From assembly GCA_021779195.1 (NCBI GenBank), contig JAJYBB010000007.1, positions 1 to 64,000 of the forward strand: DNA of 64,000 nt. Direction: 5' to 3'. The notes beneath the pieces are model-generated. The model saw only the letters and a list, made by a program, of their open reading frames with translations. It was not told the origin of the DNA and ran no database searches. Source of the stretch: Bacteroidota bacterium. Its GTDB lineage: Bacteria > Bacteroidota > Bacteroidia > Bacteroidales > Paludibacteraceae. Position numbers and translations under genes: made by a program. Shown here in pieces: positions 46,361 to 56,018 of this stretch; position 1 is the first letter of the stretch, and each line of letters begins with the position of its first letter.

Positions 46361-47122
46361 TTAAAGATTTTTTATATCACCCAATGGGTATTCAGGAAAC
46401 ATATTATCTACCATCCATGTATTTGCATCGGCAGGCGTCATTTTCCAACCTGAATTACAGGTTGAAACAACTTCGACGACTGATGTTCCTTTGTGCGCTA
46501 AAGCGTTTTCAAAAGCAAGCCGGATGGCTTTTTTGGTTTTTCTCACGTTTGCCACGTTATGAACGCTTTGACGGGTAACATAACAAGTGCCGGGTAATCT
46601 GGCTAATAGATCAGTCATATTCAGCGGATTACCGTTGAGCTCAATTTTCCTTCCGTTTGGTGAAGTAGACGTTTTCATACCTTCCAGCGTGGTTGGAGCC
46701 ATTTGTCCACCGGTCATGCCATAAATTCCATTATTAATGAAAATGATGGCTATGTTTTCGCCACGATTGGCGGCATGAATTGTTTCTGCTGTGCCGATAG
46801 CCGCTAAGTCACCATCACCCTGATAAGTAAAAACTAACCGGTCGGGCAGTAACCGAATAACAGCCGTAGCCAAAGCCGGAGCACGACCATGAGCTGCCTG
46901 CTGCCAATCGATATCTAAATATTTATAAGCAAAAACTGCACAACCCACAGGGGCTATTCCGATTGTTTTTTCCTGAACGTTCATTTCTTCAATTACTTCG
47001 GCAATCAATTTATGAACTACGCCATGACTACATCCGGGGCAATAATGCATCGGGGTGTCATTCATAACTTTAGTTTTTGAATATACTAAGTTGGCGGGAT
47101 TTATTATTTCGTTCAATGTCAT
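46361..47122 (-). CDS. korB: 2-oxoacid:ferredoxin oxidoreductase, beta (TPP-binding) subunit
   Basis: 253 residues. CPGCSHGVVHKL near residue 28 and the TPP/Mg motif GDGDLAAIG with NNGIYGMTGGQ identify the thiamine-pyrophosphate subunit. KorB proteins of Bacteroidetes have this length. With the alpha subunit it forms the catalytic core. It lies between the alpha and gamma genes with gaps of 39 and 41 bases, one operon. Confidence 0.9.
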   Translation of the reverse strand: MTLNEIINPANLVYSKTKVMNDTPMHYCPGCSHGVVHKLIAEVIEEMNVQEKTIGIAPVGCAVFAYKYLDIDWQQAAHGRAPALATAVIRLLPDRLVFTYQGDGDLAAIGTAETIHAANRGENIAIIFINNGIYGMTGGQMAPTTLEGMKTSTSPNGRKIELNGNPLNMTDLLARLPGTCYVTRQSVHNVANVRKTKKAIRLAFENALAHKGTSVVEVVSTCNSGWKMTPADANTWMVDNMFPEYPLGDIKNL

Positions 47123-47161
47123 AACTTTATTGATTTAAAATTTATAATTCATGGCTATGAA

Positions 47162-48241
47162 TTAATTTACAATTTTCGTTTTTAATGCATCGAGCACATC
47201 GTCGGGTGAAGGAACGATACCGCCCATGCGTCCGAAAAATTCCACAGAAACACGCCCGTTTACGGCAAGCCGCACATCTTCTATCATTTGTCCGGCATTC
47301 ATTTCGACAGTTAACATCCCTTTTACCTGATTTGCTAATTGACTAATCGGTATTTTTGGGAATGGGAATAGGGTAATGGGGCGCAATAATCCTACTTTGA
47401 TACCTTCGGCTCGTGCCAATTCAACAGCTTTTTTTGAAACCCGCGAGCTTGTACCAAATGCCACAATTAAATATTCAGCATCTTCACACAAAAATGTTTC
47501 ATAAAGCACTTCATTTTGTTCAATTTGGGCATAACGTTTTTGCAAAAGAAGGTTTAATTCTTCCATTTCATCCGATTCGAGACGCAATGAATTGATAATA
47601 TTTGGGTTGCGGGTTTGCGGTTTTCCTAAGGTTGCCCAAGGATATTTTTCGCTTATTTCCTTTTCGGTCAATCGGGGACGGAAGGGCGGAAGAACTACTT
47701 TCTCCATCATTTGTCCAATCACACCATCAGCTAAAATCATAGCAGGGGTTAGATATTTAAAAGCCAAATCGAAAGCTAAACATAAGTGATCGGCCATTTC
47801 TTGAACAGAATTTGGTGCTAATACAATCATGTGATAATCGCCATGTCCACCTCCTTTTACAGCTTGAAAATAATCTGCCTGACTGGGTTGAATTGTACCA
47901 AGTCCGGGTCCGCCCCGCATTACGTTAACAATTACACAAGGCAATTCAGCTCCGGCAATATACGAAATACCTTCCTGCATCAAGCTGACTCCGGGGCTTG
48001 AAGAGCTTGTCATAGCTCGTTTTCCGCAACCGGCGGCACCATAAACCATATTGATTGATGATGTTTCGCTTTCGGCTTGTAAAACTACCATTCCTGTTGA
48101 ATTCCATGGTTCAAGCTCCATTAGGGTTTCCATAATTTCGGACTGAGGGGTAATGGGATAACCGAAATAACCGTCGCATCCACATCGAATGGCAGCATGT
48201 GCTATCGCTTCATTCCCTTTCATTAGTCTTACTTCTTCCAT
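47162..48241 (-). CDS. korA: 2-oxoacid:ferredoxin oxidoreductase, alpha subunit (KorA/VorB type)
   Basis: 359 residues. The start MEEVRLMKGNEAIAHAAI, then GYPITPQSEIME, and TSSSSPGVSLMQEGISY are signatures of the pyruvate/2-oxoglutarate:ferredoxin oxidoreductase alpha subunit. Proteins like this are named either KorA or 3-methyl-2-oxobutanoate dehydrogenase subunit VorB, so substrate is left open. It lies 59 bases downstream of the ferredoxin-subunit gene. Confidence 0.9.
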   Translation of the reverse strand: MEEVRLMKGNEAIAHAAIRCGCDGYFGYPITPQSEIMETLMELEPWNSTGMVVLQAESETSSINMVYGAAGCGKRAMTSSSSPGVSLMQEGISYIAGAELPCVIVNVMRGGPGLGTIQPSQADYFQAVKGGGHGDYHMIVLAPNSVQEMADHLCLAFDLAFKYLTPAMILADGVIGQMMEKVVLPPFRPRLTEKEISEKYPWATLGKPQTRNPNIINSLRLESDEMEELNLLLQKRYAQIEQNEVLYETFLCEDAEYLIVAFGTSSRVSKKAVELARAEGIKVGLLRPITLFPFPKIPISQLANQVKGMLTVEMNAGQMIEDVRLAVNGRVSVEFFGRMGGIVPSPDDVLDALKTKIVN

Positions 48242-48300
48242 ATTGAATTTGTTTCTGTTAATTAGTAAATTTGAAAGATAAATCGTGAATTGATATATAA

Positions 48301-48525
48301 TTATACCCGTACCTTATAAACAGTGATGCAGGCATCGGGGCAAACATAAGCACAGGCTGCGCACCCAACACACTCATCCGGATTATCCATGTAACTATAA
48401 TTATATCCTTTTGAATTGGCTTCTTTATTTAATGCTAAAACATTTGACGGACAAGCCACTACACATAAATTGCAGCCTTTGCAATGTTCTTCATCGATTA
48501 CGACTGCTCCTTTAATTTTTGCCAT
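48301..48525 (-). CDS. korD: 2-oxoacid:ferredoxin oxidoreductase, delta subunit (2[4Fe-4S] ferredoxin)
   Basis: 74 residues with two cluster motifs: CKGCNLCVVACP (about 18-29) and CVGCAACAYVCP (about 52-63). It passes electrons from the TPP core to free ferredoxin. First gene of the operon, in the order delta, alpha, beta, gamma. Confidence 0.9.
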   Translation of the reverse strand: MAKIKGAVVIDEEHCKGCNLCVVACPSNVLALNKEANSKGYNYSYMDNPDECVGCAACAYVCPDACITVYKVRV

Positions 48526-48550
48526 TAGGTTTTAATTTAAAATTGATGTA

Positions 48551-48558
48551 CAAATGTA
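48551..48558 (-). promoter_or_regulatory. Candidate -7 element of the korDABC operon
   Basis: TACATTTG on the minus strand, 26 bases before the korD ATG. Confidence 0.4.
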
Positions 48559-48667
48559 AGTAAAATTGATGGAAACATTTTTTCTATCCATGAATTTTTA
48601 GATTTTTTTGTACATTAAGTCTATCTAAATATGATATTAATTATTTGTAAATCATTTATTTATCGGT

Positions 48668-49438
48668 TCATTTCTTTTGTATGAAAATCCATTTAATAAA
48701 ATCCGGTTGTGCAAAAATAGTATCCCAACAATCGTGTCCAATTCCGGGGAACTCGAAAAATTGAACTATTTTAGTATCATTTGCTTTCAGTTTATTATAG
48801 GCTGTCCGAGCGTATTCAACTGATACAATTGGATCACTACCCCCATGGTATATGCTAATAGCCGTTTTATGGACTTTTTTTAATCGATCTACATTTACAG
48901 CTCCGCAGATTGGAACTGCAGCTGCAAAGAAATCAGGGTATCGACATATTAAATCATAAGTGCCCATTCCTCCTAGTGAAATACCTGATATATAAATCCT
49001 TTTATTATCAACAGCTTCTGTTTTTTTATAAAAATCGATTAATTTTTTTGTAAGTAGTAACGATTTGGTAGGTTCTTTCTTATCAACAAATTCAAAAGTG
49101 CCCTTGTCTTTATCCTTTATGTTTATCCAAGCGTCATTTGAAGGGCATTGTGGAAAAATTACGATAGCTGGATATTTTTTTCGGTTTTGAGGATTACTAA
49201 AAAGAGCACCTCCATGACTGAGTTGTTTTGAATTATCGTTTCCACATTCTCCGGAACCATGTAAAAATACAACCAATGGATAGGTTAAGTCATGATTGTA
49301 ATTGTCAGGAAATAGAACCCTGTAAAGTAATGTATCGCCTTTATAAACAAATTCTTTTTTAAGATAAAGTGAATCTTGAGCAGTAGCCATAAATGAAAAG
49401 AGGGTGATATAAATAGTGAAGGTTTGGATTTTTTTCAT
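48668..49438 (-). CDS. Secreted alpha/beta hydrolase (esterase-like)
   Basis: 256 residues from the ATG at 49438; the in-frame start at 49465 would precede the signal peptide (KKIQTFTIYITLFSFMATAQ). The fold is that of CE1/PHB-depolymerase-type esterases: oxyanion loop LHGSGECGND, nucleophile Ser in SGISLGGMG, Asp in HGGSDPIVS and His in GIGHDCW. It probably cleaves an acyl or feruloyl-type ester of a carbohydrate or a peptide in the periplasm; substrate unknown. It is a lone gene, 110 bases downstream of the korD promoter region on the same strand. Confidence 0.82.
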   Translation of the reverse strand: MKKIQTFTIYITLFSFMATAQDSLYLKKEFVYKGDTLLYRVLFPDNYNHDLTYPLVVFLHGSGECGNDNSKQLSHGGALFSNPQNRKKYPAIVIFPQCPSNDAWINIKDKDKGTFEFVDKKEPTKSLLLTKKLIDFYKKTEAVDNKRIYISGISLGGMGTYDLICRYPDFFAAAVPICGAVNVDRLKKVHKTAISIYHGGSDPIVSVEYARTAYNKLKANDTKIVQFFEFPGIGHDCWDTIFAQPDFIKWIFIQKK

Positions 49439-49655
49439 CGAAATAATCAAATGATTTAATGGCAAAATAAATCAAACCTTTTTTTGTATGCAAGTATTTG
49501 CTTTGAAAAACTATTGAAATGGTATAAAATTGGTTTATTAAGGGGTAAAAATAGGCATTTGGGGTTAAGCATATAAAATACTTTAGGGTTATACCTAACA
49601 TTTTTGAGGGAAAAAAGATCTATTTTAGAAGAAACCAACTTTCATGAAAGTACAT

Positions 49656-50123
49656 TTACCATTTTGAAAAGGGATTTTTACACAGGGAAGCATTATAATA
49701 ACGAGCGTCGCCGGTAACTTCTTGGCCAATCCATGGAGGCTTAACATATGCAGTATTTTCGTTATCCAATTCAAGTTCTGCCAATATTAACCCTCGATTT
49801 GTTCCAAAAAATTCGTCAACTTCGAAAGTTTGATGTTCAAAAATAACTTCGTAGCGTATTTTTTCGATTTTGCAGGGTTGACATAGTTTAAGTAATTCTT
49901 GTGCGTCATGGATCGGAATTTCTTTTTCCCATTCGTAACGTGTAAGCCCTGATTCGGTACTTTTTCCTTTTATGGTTATAAAAGCACGATCACCTTTTAT
50001 ACGAATGCGTACAGTTCGTTCGGGATCTGAAGAAAGATATCCCTGAGCGATACGATAACTGATATTGGCCAATGAACGGAATTCGCCGGTAACTAAAAAT
50101 TTTCGTTCTATTTCTTGTGGCAT
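49656..50123 (-). CDS. CYTH domain phosphatase
   Basis: 155 residues. The defining ExExK motif is EIERKFLV at residues 4-11. Conserved acidic and basic pairs line the tunnel (RTVRIRIKGDRAFITIKGK, VDEFFG, LAELELD). Such single-domain bacterial CYTH proteins are usually inorganic triphosphatases; adenylate cyclase activity is also known in the family. The cytosol is the expected site. Length is normal. Confidence 0.88.
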   Translation of the reverse strand: MPQEIERKFLVTGEFRSLANISYRIAQGYLSSDPERTVRIRIKGDRAFITIKGKSTESGLTRYEWEKEIPIHDAQELLKLCQPCKIEKIRYEVIFEHQTFEVDEFFGTNRGLILAELELDNENTAYVKPPWIGQEVTGDARYYNASLCKNPFSKW

Positions 50124-50522
50124 GAGCAGAAATTATGGTTGTTTCAAAAAATTGGTTGATAAAAATTAAAAGTCAACTTCGAAAAGTTTTTTTTTATAAA
50201 AGATCATTGATTTTATTGTTGATTTTTAAAGACAACATTTTCAAAATAAACTTATTAGTATAGTATTATTGCTTTTTTTTTGTCTTTGAGTTGAATAAAT
50301 TCTATTCTCAATGCTCGTTCAAATAATAGAAGAATGAGCTTTATCGTAAGGACTTTCAAAAGTATGAATTTTTTTAAAAATATATCCCGATTCGGTTTAA
50401 ATTATGATATATATTTTGCTGCCGAACACTTTAAGAATGATAATCTAATGTACTAATATTGAGATTTTATATCGAAATCAATTCATTTCGATCCCGAGTA
50501 TTGAAATGCTCCGATGAAATTC

Positions 50523-50892
50523 ATAATGATTATCTGTTCTATTTTATATTTCAATATAGAATTGAATATCAGTGGCTTCACCCCTAAAATTTCACTTCAT
50601 TTTTTAGCTTGAATTAAAAAAAACGAAGCAAAAAAGTTCAAGAAATTTCATCCGAACTTCGGCTACCCTTTTCAAATGGAGAGGGAACAGCCGAAAAAAA
50701 TGTTTGTCTGCTTCACTCGAAAAATGAGTGGTTTGTTGGCTGAAAACTTTTAAACTCTTCTCGTCGAAATACGTCGAGACTTAAACAGAACAGTTTTCTA
50801 CGCCTACTCACTCCATTTTTCGGCACATCCCGATGAGGTCGATCGTTTGCAAGTGTTGTGAAAAATAAATTAGATGCCAAACGGATACTCAT
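50523..50892 (-). repeat. Dispersed intergenic repeat, copy B
   Basis: Reverse complement of the copy at 41037-41280, sharing the two ends and the TTTCTTGAACTTTTTT centre. Between centre and outer end it carries about 125 extra bases, with sub-hairpins such as the pair of ATGGAG/CTCCAT-like pieces around 50690 and 50810. It does not encode protein. Confidence 0.75.
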
Positions 50893-50930
50893 TAATTCAT
50901 TTTGATTTTATCGAAACTTTTCGGGAATTT

Positions 50931-50964
50931 TTTGCATTGTTTTGTCATCACTGTAGTATCTTTG
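50931..50964 (+). promoter_or_regulatory. Promoter of the metallophosphoesterase gene
   Basis: TTTG (50931-50934), 22-base spacer, then TATCTTTG (50957-50964) followed by GTAC. This is a good match to the Bacteroidetes -33/-7 pair, 20 bases before the ATG. Confidence 0.65.
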
Positions 50965-50983
50965 TACATTAAAATTTTAATGC

Positions 50984-51772
50984 ATGAAAAGGCAGTATGT
51001 TTTCATATTTCTTTGTATTGCAGGGTTGATTTTCATACATCCTGCAGCACAAACTTTTCGATTTGCATTGCTTACCGACACCCATATTTCTACTGAAAAT
51101 TCTTCAGCATCAACTGATCTTGCATTGGCAGTGGATGAGATTAATAAAAACCATGCATTGGCTTTTGTTTTGGTTGATGGCGATATAGCCGATCATGGGG
51201 ACAATTCATCGCTGAAGAAGGCAAAAAATATACTTGATCATCTGACAATTCCATATTATATTACATCAGGAAATCACGATTCGGATAACGGGCGCATGAA
51301 TTTGATTAATTTTATCCATGTTTTCGGAGATAATAAGTTTGTATTTCAATATGCCGGATTTTATTTTGTGGGTTTTCCCACCGGACCGGTTTCGGTTGAT
51401 TCAGAAGGACATATTTCTGTACAAACACTGGATTTTTTAAAAGCGGAGTTGAAGCGAATTCCGTTAAAAAAACCGATATTTTTAATTACCCATTATCCTT
51501 TATTAGACGGAGATGTAGATAATTGGAGAGAACTTTCAACTCGATTAAAAAATCATAAAATAATGGCTGTATTAAATGGTCATTATCATCGGAATGCATT
51601 ACTCAGTTACAATGGGCTGCCGGGCATTGTAAACCGATCTACTTTACGAGGAAATGCACCCTTCGGTGGTTATTCGCTTTTTGCGGTAGGTGATTCATTG
51701 CAGGTTTTCGAAAAAGTTATCGGACTACCCGCACGTCGATGGTTAAACCTTCCTCTGAAAATAATTAATTAA
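50984..51772 (+). CDS. Secreted metallophosphoesterase
   Basis: 262 residues. A signal peptide (FIFLCIAGLIFIHPAAQ) precedes calcineurin-like motifs in order: TDTH, DGDIAD, GNHDS, THYP and NGHYH. Two metals and phosphoester hydrolysis in the periplasm are expected from the family. The substrate (nucleotide, phospholipid or phosphoprotein) is unknown. The stop is 21 bases before the next gene, a likely operon with the Bax-inhibitor-like gene. Confidence 0.87.
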   Translation: MKRQYVFIFLCIAGLIFIHPAAQTFRFALLTDTHISTENSSASTDLALAVDEINKNHALAFVLVDGDIADHGDNSSLKKAKNILDHLTIPYYITSGNHDSDNGRMNLINFIHVFGDNKFVFQYAGFYFVGFPTGPVSVDSEGHISVQTLDFLKAELKRIPLKKPIFLITHYPLLDGDVDNWRELSTRLKNHKIMAVLNGHYHRNALLSYNGLPGIVNRSTLRGNAPFGGYSLFAVGDSLQVFEKVIGLPARRWLNLPLKIIN

Positions 51773-51793
51773 TCATCAAAAAATAAACAAAGT

Positions 51794-52492
51794 ATGGATC
51801 AATTTTTAGAAATCTCGAAAGAACAAGAAATTGCCGAAACGAAGCGTTTCTTTGTACGTGTATATGGTTGGATGACTTTAGCACTGATTATTACCGGTCT
51901 GACTGCTTTTAAGACTGCTGCTTCACCCGAAGTAATACAGTTTATTTTCGGAACCAGGTTTGTGTTTTACGGATTACTTATTTCGGAGTTAATTTTAGTG
52001 GGAACGTTGGCAGGAGCAATTCATAAAATGACGGCAGTAACGGCAACCATAATATTTGCACTTTATTCTGTTCTTAACGGATTGACATTGGCAAGTATAT
52101 TTTTTATATTTACTGCTCAATCAATAGCAAATGTGTTTTTTATTGCTGCCGGAACTTTTGCTGCCATGAGCGCTTATGGCTATTTGACCAAAAAAGACCT
52201 GAGTAAAATGGGAAATATCATGATTATGGCATTGATCGGATTGATTATTGCATCGGTGGTAAATATTTTTCTGAAAAGCGAAATGCTTTACTGGATTTCT
52301 TCTTATGTTGGGGTGCTTATTTTTGTCGGATTAATTGCTTATGATACTCAGAAACTTAAAAAAATGAATGTGATGGGTAACGAAGGAACCGATGAAGATA
52401 AAAAGGAAGCTATTATCGGAGCATTAACACTTTATCTCGATTTTATTAATTTGTTTTTGTTTCTGTTGCGTATTTTTGGCCGACGGAAATAA
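51794..52492 (+). CDS. Bax inhibitor-1/YccA family membrane protein
   Basis: 232 residues with seven predicted membrane segments, beginning GWMTLALIITGLTAF and ending LYLDFINLFLFLLRIFGRR. The family signature is YDTQKLK near residue 190, followed by the conserved LYLDFINLF. Bacterial members (YccA, YbhL, BsYetJ) are pH-sensitive calcium leak channels or FtsH modulators; the role here is unknown. Confidence 0.9.
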   Translation: MDQFLEISKEQEIAETKRFFVRVYGWMTLALIITGLTAFKTAASPEVIQFIFGTRFVFYGLLISELILVGTLAGAIHKMTAVTATIIFALYSVLNGLTLASIFFIFTAQSIANVFFIAAGTFAAMSAYGYLTKKDLSKMGNIMIMALIGLIIASVVNIFLKSEMLYWISSYVGVLIFVGLIAYDTQKLKKMNVMGNEGTDEDKKEAIIGALTLYLDFINLFLFLLRIFGRRK

Positions 52493-52561
52493 GGCATTGA
52501 AATATTTTTGATAACTCTATTTTGTTGGTGTGAATTATAATTTTTCTCATATTTTTTTAAA

Positions 52562-55021
52562 ATGAAATTAAATACAATTGCCAAGTTGATTGGATCAAAT
52601 AGTCCTGAAAATAAGGATATTGAAATCAATTGGCTGTTAACTGACAGCCGATCGCTATCATTTCCGGCAGAGAGTTTGTTTTTTGCCATTAAAACATCAC
52701 GAAATAATGGACATAATTATGTGTCGGAGCTTTACAATCAGAATTTGCATTATTTCGTGGTTAGCGAAATGCGTCCGGAATTTTCAAAAATGACTGATGC
52801 CATTTTTTTGCAAGTTGAAAACACATTGGATGCTTTGCAAACCCTAGCTGGTCGGCATCGTGCGTCGTTCCAAATTCCAATTATCGGCATTACCGGCAGC
52901 AATGGCAAAACGGTAGTAAAAGAATGGCTTTATCAGCTTTTTCATAGCGATTTTAATATCACACGTTCACCACGAAGCTTCAATTCTCAAATCGGGGTGC
53001 CTCTTTCGGTGTGGGCACTCAACGAAAATACGCAATTAGGTATTTTTGAAGCTGGTATTTCGAAACCGGGCGAAATGCAACTGCTCGAACCTATTATTCG
53101 TCCCACTATCGGGATTTTTACTAATTTAGGCGAAGCACATCAGGAAAATTTTCACAGTCTGAAGCAAAAATGTGAAGAAAAACTGAAACTTTTTGATCAT
53201 TCCGAAACCTTGATTTATTGTGCTGATAATAAATTGGTAGACATTTCCATCGCGCAATCCGGATTTAAAGGGAAATTATTTTCGTGGGGAAAATCCGAAA
53301 ATACTGTTTTGCGCGTGTTATCAATAGAAAAAATCAACAATCGAGCTACTATCCTGTTGAATTACGAGAATCAAAAATTGAATTATATCATTCCGTTTAC
53401 TGATGATGCTTCGATTGAGAATGCATTGCATTGTGTGGCAGTAATGTTACTTTTGGGTATGCAAAATGAACAAATTGCTACCCGAATTACACATCTTGAA
53501 ACAGTTGCTATGCGGCTGGAAGTGAAAAAAGGTGTTCGCGACTGTATGATTATCAATGATAGTTATAATTCAGATTTAAATTCATTGAGCATCGCGCTTG
53601 ATTTTCTGAATCAACAAGCTACGGCACAGAATCTTTCGAAAACACTTATTTTGTCGGATATTTTGCAGACAGGTCTTTCTCCCGAAGATTTATATCATCA
53701 GGTTGCCGAAATGATTGTCAACAAAAATGTAGATCAGATTATTGGCATTGGACACGAAATTTCAAAACAAGCTCATGCTTTCAAAATTGAAAATAAAATT
53801 TTTTTCGACGATACAGATAATTTTTTGAAATCGCCTTTGATTCGGGATTTTCAAGCTGAAATAATTTTGTTGAAAGGTTCACGCAACTTTCACTTTGAAG
53901 ATATTTCCGTAAAATTAGAAATGATTGCGCACGAAACAATTTTAGAAGTAAATCTGAATGCGTTGATAGAGAACCTGAATTATTTCCGTTCAAAACTTCG
54001 ACCTGAAACCAAAATGATGTGCATGGTGAAAGCTTTTGCATATGGCAGTGGTTCGGTCGAAGTAGCTCGCACGTTGCAACATCATCATGTCGACTATTTA
54101 GCTGTTGCCGTAGCAGACGAAGGAGCAGAATTGCGCCGCGAAGGTTTACGCATACCCATCGTGGTGATGAACCCTGAAAAAGGGAGTTTCGGGATGATTT
54201 TCGACAATAAATTGGAACCTGAAATTTATAGTTTTCGTTTGCTTGATGCTTTTATCTTGGCGGCCGAAAAATTAGGATTGACCGATTATCCGATTCATAT
54301 TAAAATTGACAGTGGCATGCATCGGTTAGGATTTGAACCCCAGGATATGATTTCGTTGCTTAGCCGTTTAAAAAGCCAGAATCAAGTGAAAGTTCGTTCG
54401 GTATTTTCTCATTTGTCGGGTTCCGACGAAGCAAAATTCGATAATTTTACCCGCGAACAAATTTCGGTTTTTACTGCTTGTGCCGATCAGTTTGCTAAAA
54501 CTTTTTCGCATTACATCATGCGCCATATTCTTAACTCGGCAGGTATTGAACGATTCCCTGAATTTCAGTTTGATATGGTAAGGTTAGGGATTGGGCATTA
54601 TGGCATCAGTTCGTTACCTGAAATTACGCTGAAACAGGTGTGTGCATTGAAAACCATTATATTGCAGATCAAAAATGTTAAAGCCGGAGAAACGGTAGGT
54701 TACAGCCGAAAGGGAATTGTAAATGTTGATAAACGGATCGCAATTTTACCCATTGGATATGCTGATGGTTTTGATAGAAAACTTGGAAACGGGGTAGGAG
54801 AAGTGTTAATAAATGGACAACTTGCCAAAACCATTGGCAATGTGTGTATGGATTTAATTATGGTTGATGTTACCGGCATTGAATCAAATGAAGGCGACTC
54901 AGTTGAAATTTTTGGTAATCAATTACTTATTGCTGATATGGCTGAACGTTTACACACTATTCCGTATGAAATCCTTACTGGTGTGTCGCGTAGGGTAAAA
55001 AGGATATATTTTCAAGAATAA
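52562..55021 (+). CDS. murF-alr: Bifunctional MurF ligase/alanine racemase
   Basis: 819 residues. The N-terminal half is UDP-N-acetylmuramoyl-tripeptide:D-Ala-D-Ala ligase, with the ATP loop GITGSNGKT near residue 110. The C-terminal half is alanine racemase, with PLP lysine K490 in CMVKAFAYGSG and catalytic Tyr Y714 in VGYSRKG. The chain makes D-Ala and attaches D-Ala-D-Ala to the peptidoglycan precursor in the cytosol. This fusion is well known in Bacteroidetes. Confidence 0.93.
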   Translation: MKLNTIAKLIGSNSPENKDIEINWLLTDSRSLSFPAESLFFAIKTSRNNGHNYVSELYNQNLHYFVVSEMRPEFSKMTDAIFLQVENTLDALQTLAGRHRASFQIPIIGITGSNGKTVVKEWLYQLFHSDFNITRSPRSFNSQIGVPLSVWALNENTQLGIFEAGISKPGEMQLLEPIIRPTIGIFTNLGEAHQENFHSLKQKCEEKLKLFDHSETLIYCADNKLVDISIAQSGFKGKLFSWGKSENTVLRVLSIEKINNRATILLNYENQKLNYIIPFTDDASIENALHCVAVMLLLGMQNEQIATRITHLETVAMRLEVKKGVRDCMIINDSYNSDLNSLSIALDFLNQQATAQNLSKTLILSDILQTGLSPEDLYHQVAEMIVNKNVDQIIGIGHEISKQAHAFKIENKIFFDDTDNFLKSPLIRDFQAEIILLKGSRNFHFEDISVKLEMIAHETILEVNLNALIENLNYFRSKLRPETKMMCMVKAFAYGSGSVEVARTLQHHHVDYLAVAVADEGAELRREGLRIPIVVMNPEKGSFGMIFDNKLEPEIYSFRLLDAFILAAEKLGLTDYPIHIKIDSGMHRLGFEPQDMISLLSRLKSQNQVKVRSVFSHLSGSDEAKFDNFTREQISVFTACADQFAKTFSHYIMRHILNSAGIERFPEFQFDMVRLGIGHYGISSLPEITLKQVCALKTIILQIKNVKAGETVGYSRKGIVNVDKRIAILPIGYADGFDRKLGNGVGEVLINGQLAKTIGNVCMDLIMVDVTGIESNEGDSVEIFGNQLLIADMAERLHTIPYEILTGVSRRVKRIYFQE

Positions 55022-55087
55022 GATTTGTTATTTATTTACGTACTATCTGCGATTGTTCCAATCAACGCTCTATGATTCAATTGAAAT

Positions 55088-55858
55088 ATGATTTTAGCAT
55101 TAATTGTTGATCTTAATTCTGCTGATGCACTGATTCTAAGTGCTTTTAAATTATCAGTGCAACTCGGAAAGCAATTTGGTGTTATGAGTTTAGTTGCTGA
55201 TAATGATCTTATTGCAGGTTGCAAAAATGAATTGTATAATGGTGTTGCCGTTTTACATATTGAGAATGCTTATGTGTCGGTAAGACAAGCTGAGCTGAAT
55301 GACTTACCGGATATTTGTGAAGAAATTGAAGTCTCATTTCTGTTAATTCAGTTGCCCAACAAGCAGGTTAAGAATCTCCGTAACTGGTTAAAATACTGTA
55401 GAAATTTACGTATTCCCTATGTTTTTTTCAGAGATTCATTTACATCTATTCATCTATCAACAGTAATTTTACCCGTTGGATTTTTGGAGGAAGAAATGGA
55501 AAAAGCACAATTTGCTTCGGCGTTTGGACGTTTTTGCGGGTCGGAAATTAAAATGCTCCTTGCCAATGATTATGGCTCGAAAGCAGCTACAAATGCTGCA
55601 AAAATGAAGGAACTTTTTGATAAATTTACTTTCGGTTATTCACTTGAAAAAGCTGTACGAGATAGTTTTAAGGTTGATATTGAAGCCATTGATAAAGCCG
55701 AAAAAGAACAGGCTGATATGGTGATCGTGTCGGCTTCGCGTGATTATGGTTTGGATGATTTGTTTTTCGGCCCGAAGGAATATCATATTGTCAAAAAATC
55801 ATCAGTTCCTGTTTTGTTGGTTAATCCCCGCGGTGATTTGTACGCTTTGTGCGATTGA
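55088..55858 (+). CDS. Universal stress protein-like protein
   Basis: 256 residues. Two UspA-like halves are suggested: one starting at ILALIVDLNSADALIL and a second ending in VIVSASRDYGLDDLFFGPKEYHIVKKSSVPVLLVNP (in parts), where KSSVPVLLVNPRG is the usual Usp terminus. The ATP-binding GxxG site is not obvious. Cytosolic; function uncertain. It lies 66 bases after murF-alr and 160 bases before the K+ channel. Confidence 0.7.
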   Translation: MILALIVDLNSADALILSAFKLSVQLGKQFGVMSLVADNDLIAGCKNELYNGVAVLHIENAYVSVRQAELNDLPDICEEIEVSFLLIQLPNKQVKNLRNWLKYCRNLRIPYVFFRDSFTSIHLSTVILPVGFLEEEMEKAQFASAFGRFCGSEIKMLLANDYGSKAATNAAKMKELFDKFTFGYSLEKAVRDSFKVDIEAIDKAEKEQADMVIVSASRDYGLDDLFFGPKEYHIVKKSSVPVLLVNPRGDLYALCD

Positions 55859-56018
55859 GCATTAAGTTTTAATTTTAAAACGGATTTTGAAGGAAATGGA
55901 TTGATTTTGTCTTGATTTGATTTGTAAATCGCTTATCCATTGCTAATTTTAGAATTTTATCATCATCTTTTTGCTCAATATCAAACAACCAATCAACAAT
56001 TAAAAGTTAAAAATATTT

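Larger units (their letters stand above)
50124..50983. other. Long intergenic region with repeat copy B and promoter
   Basis: 860 bases without a gene. The dispersed repeat copy B fills 50523-50892, and the promoter of the next gene is at 50931-50964. The AT-rich left part (50124-50522) shows nothing recognisable. Confidence 0.55.
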
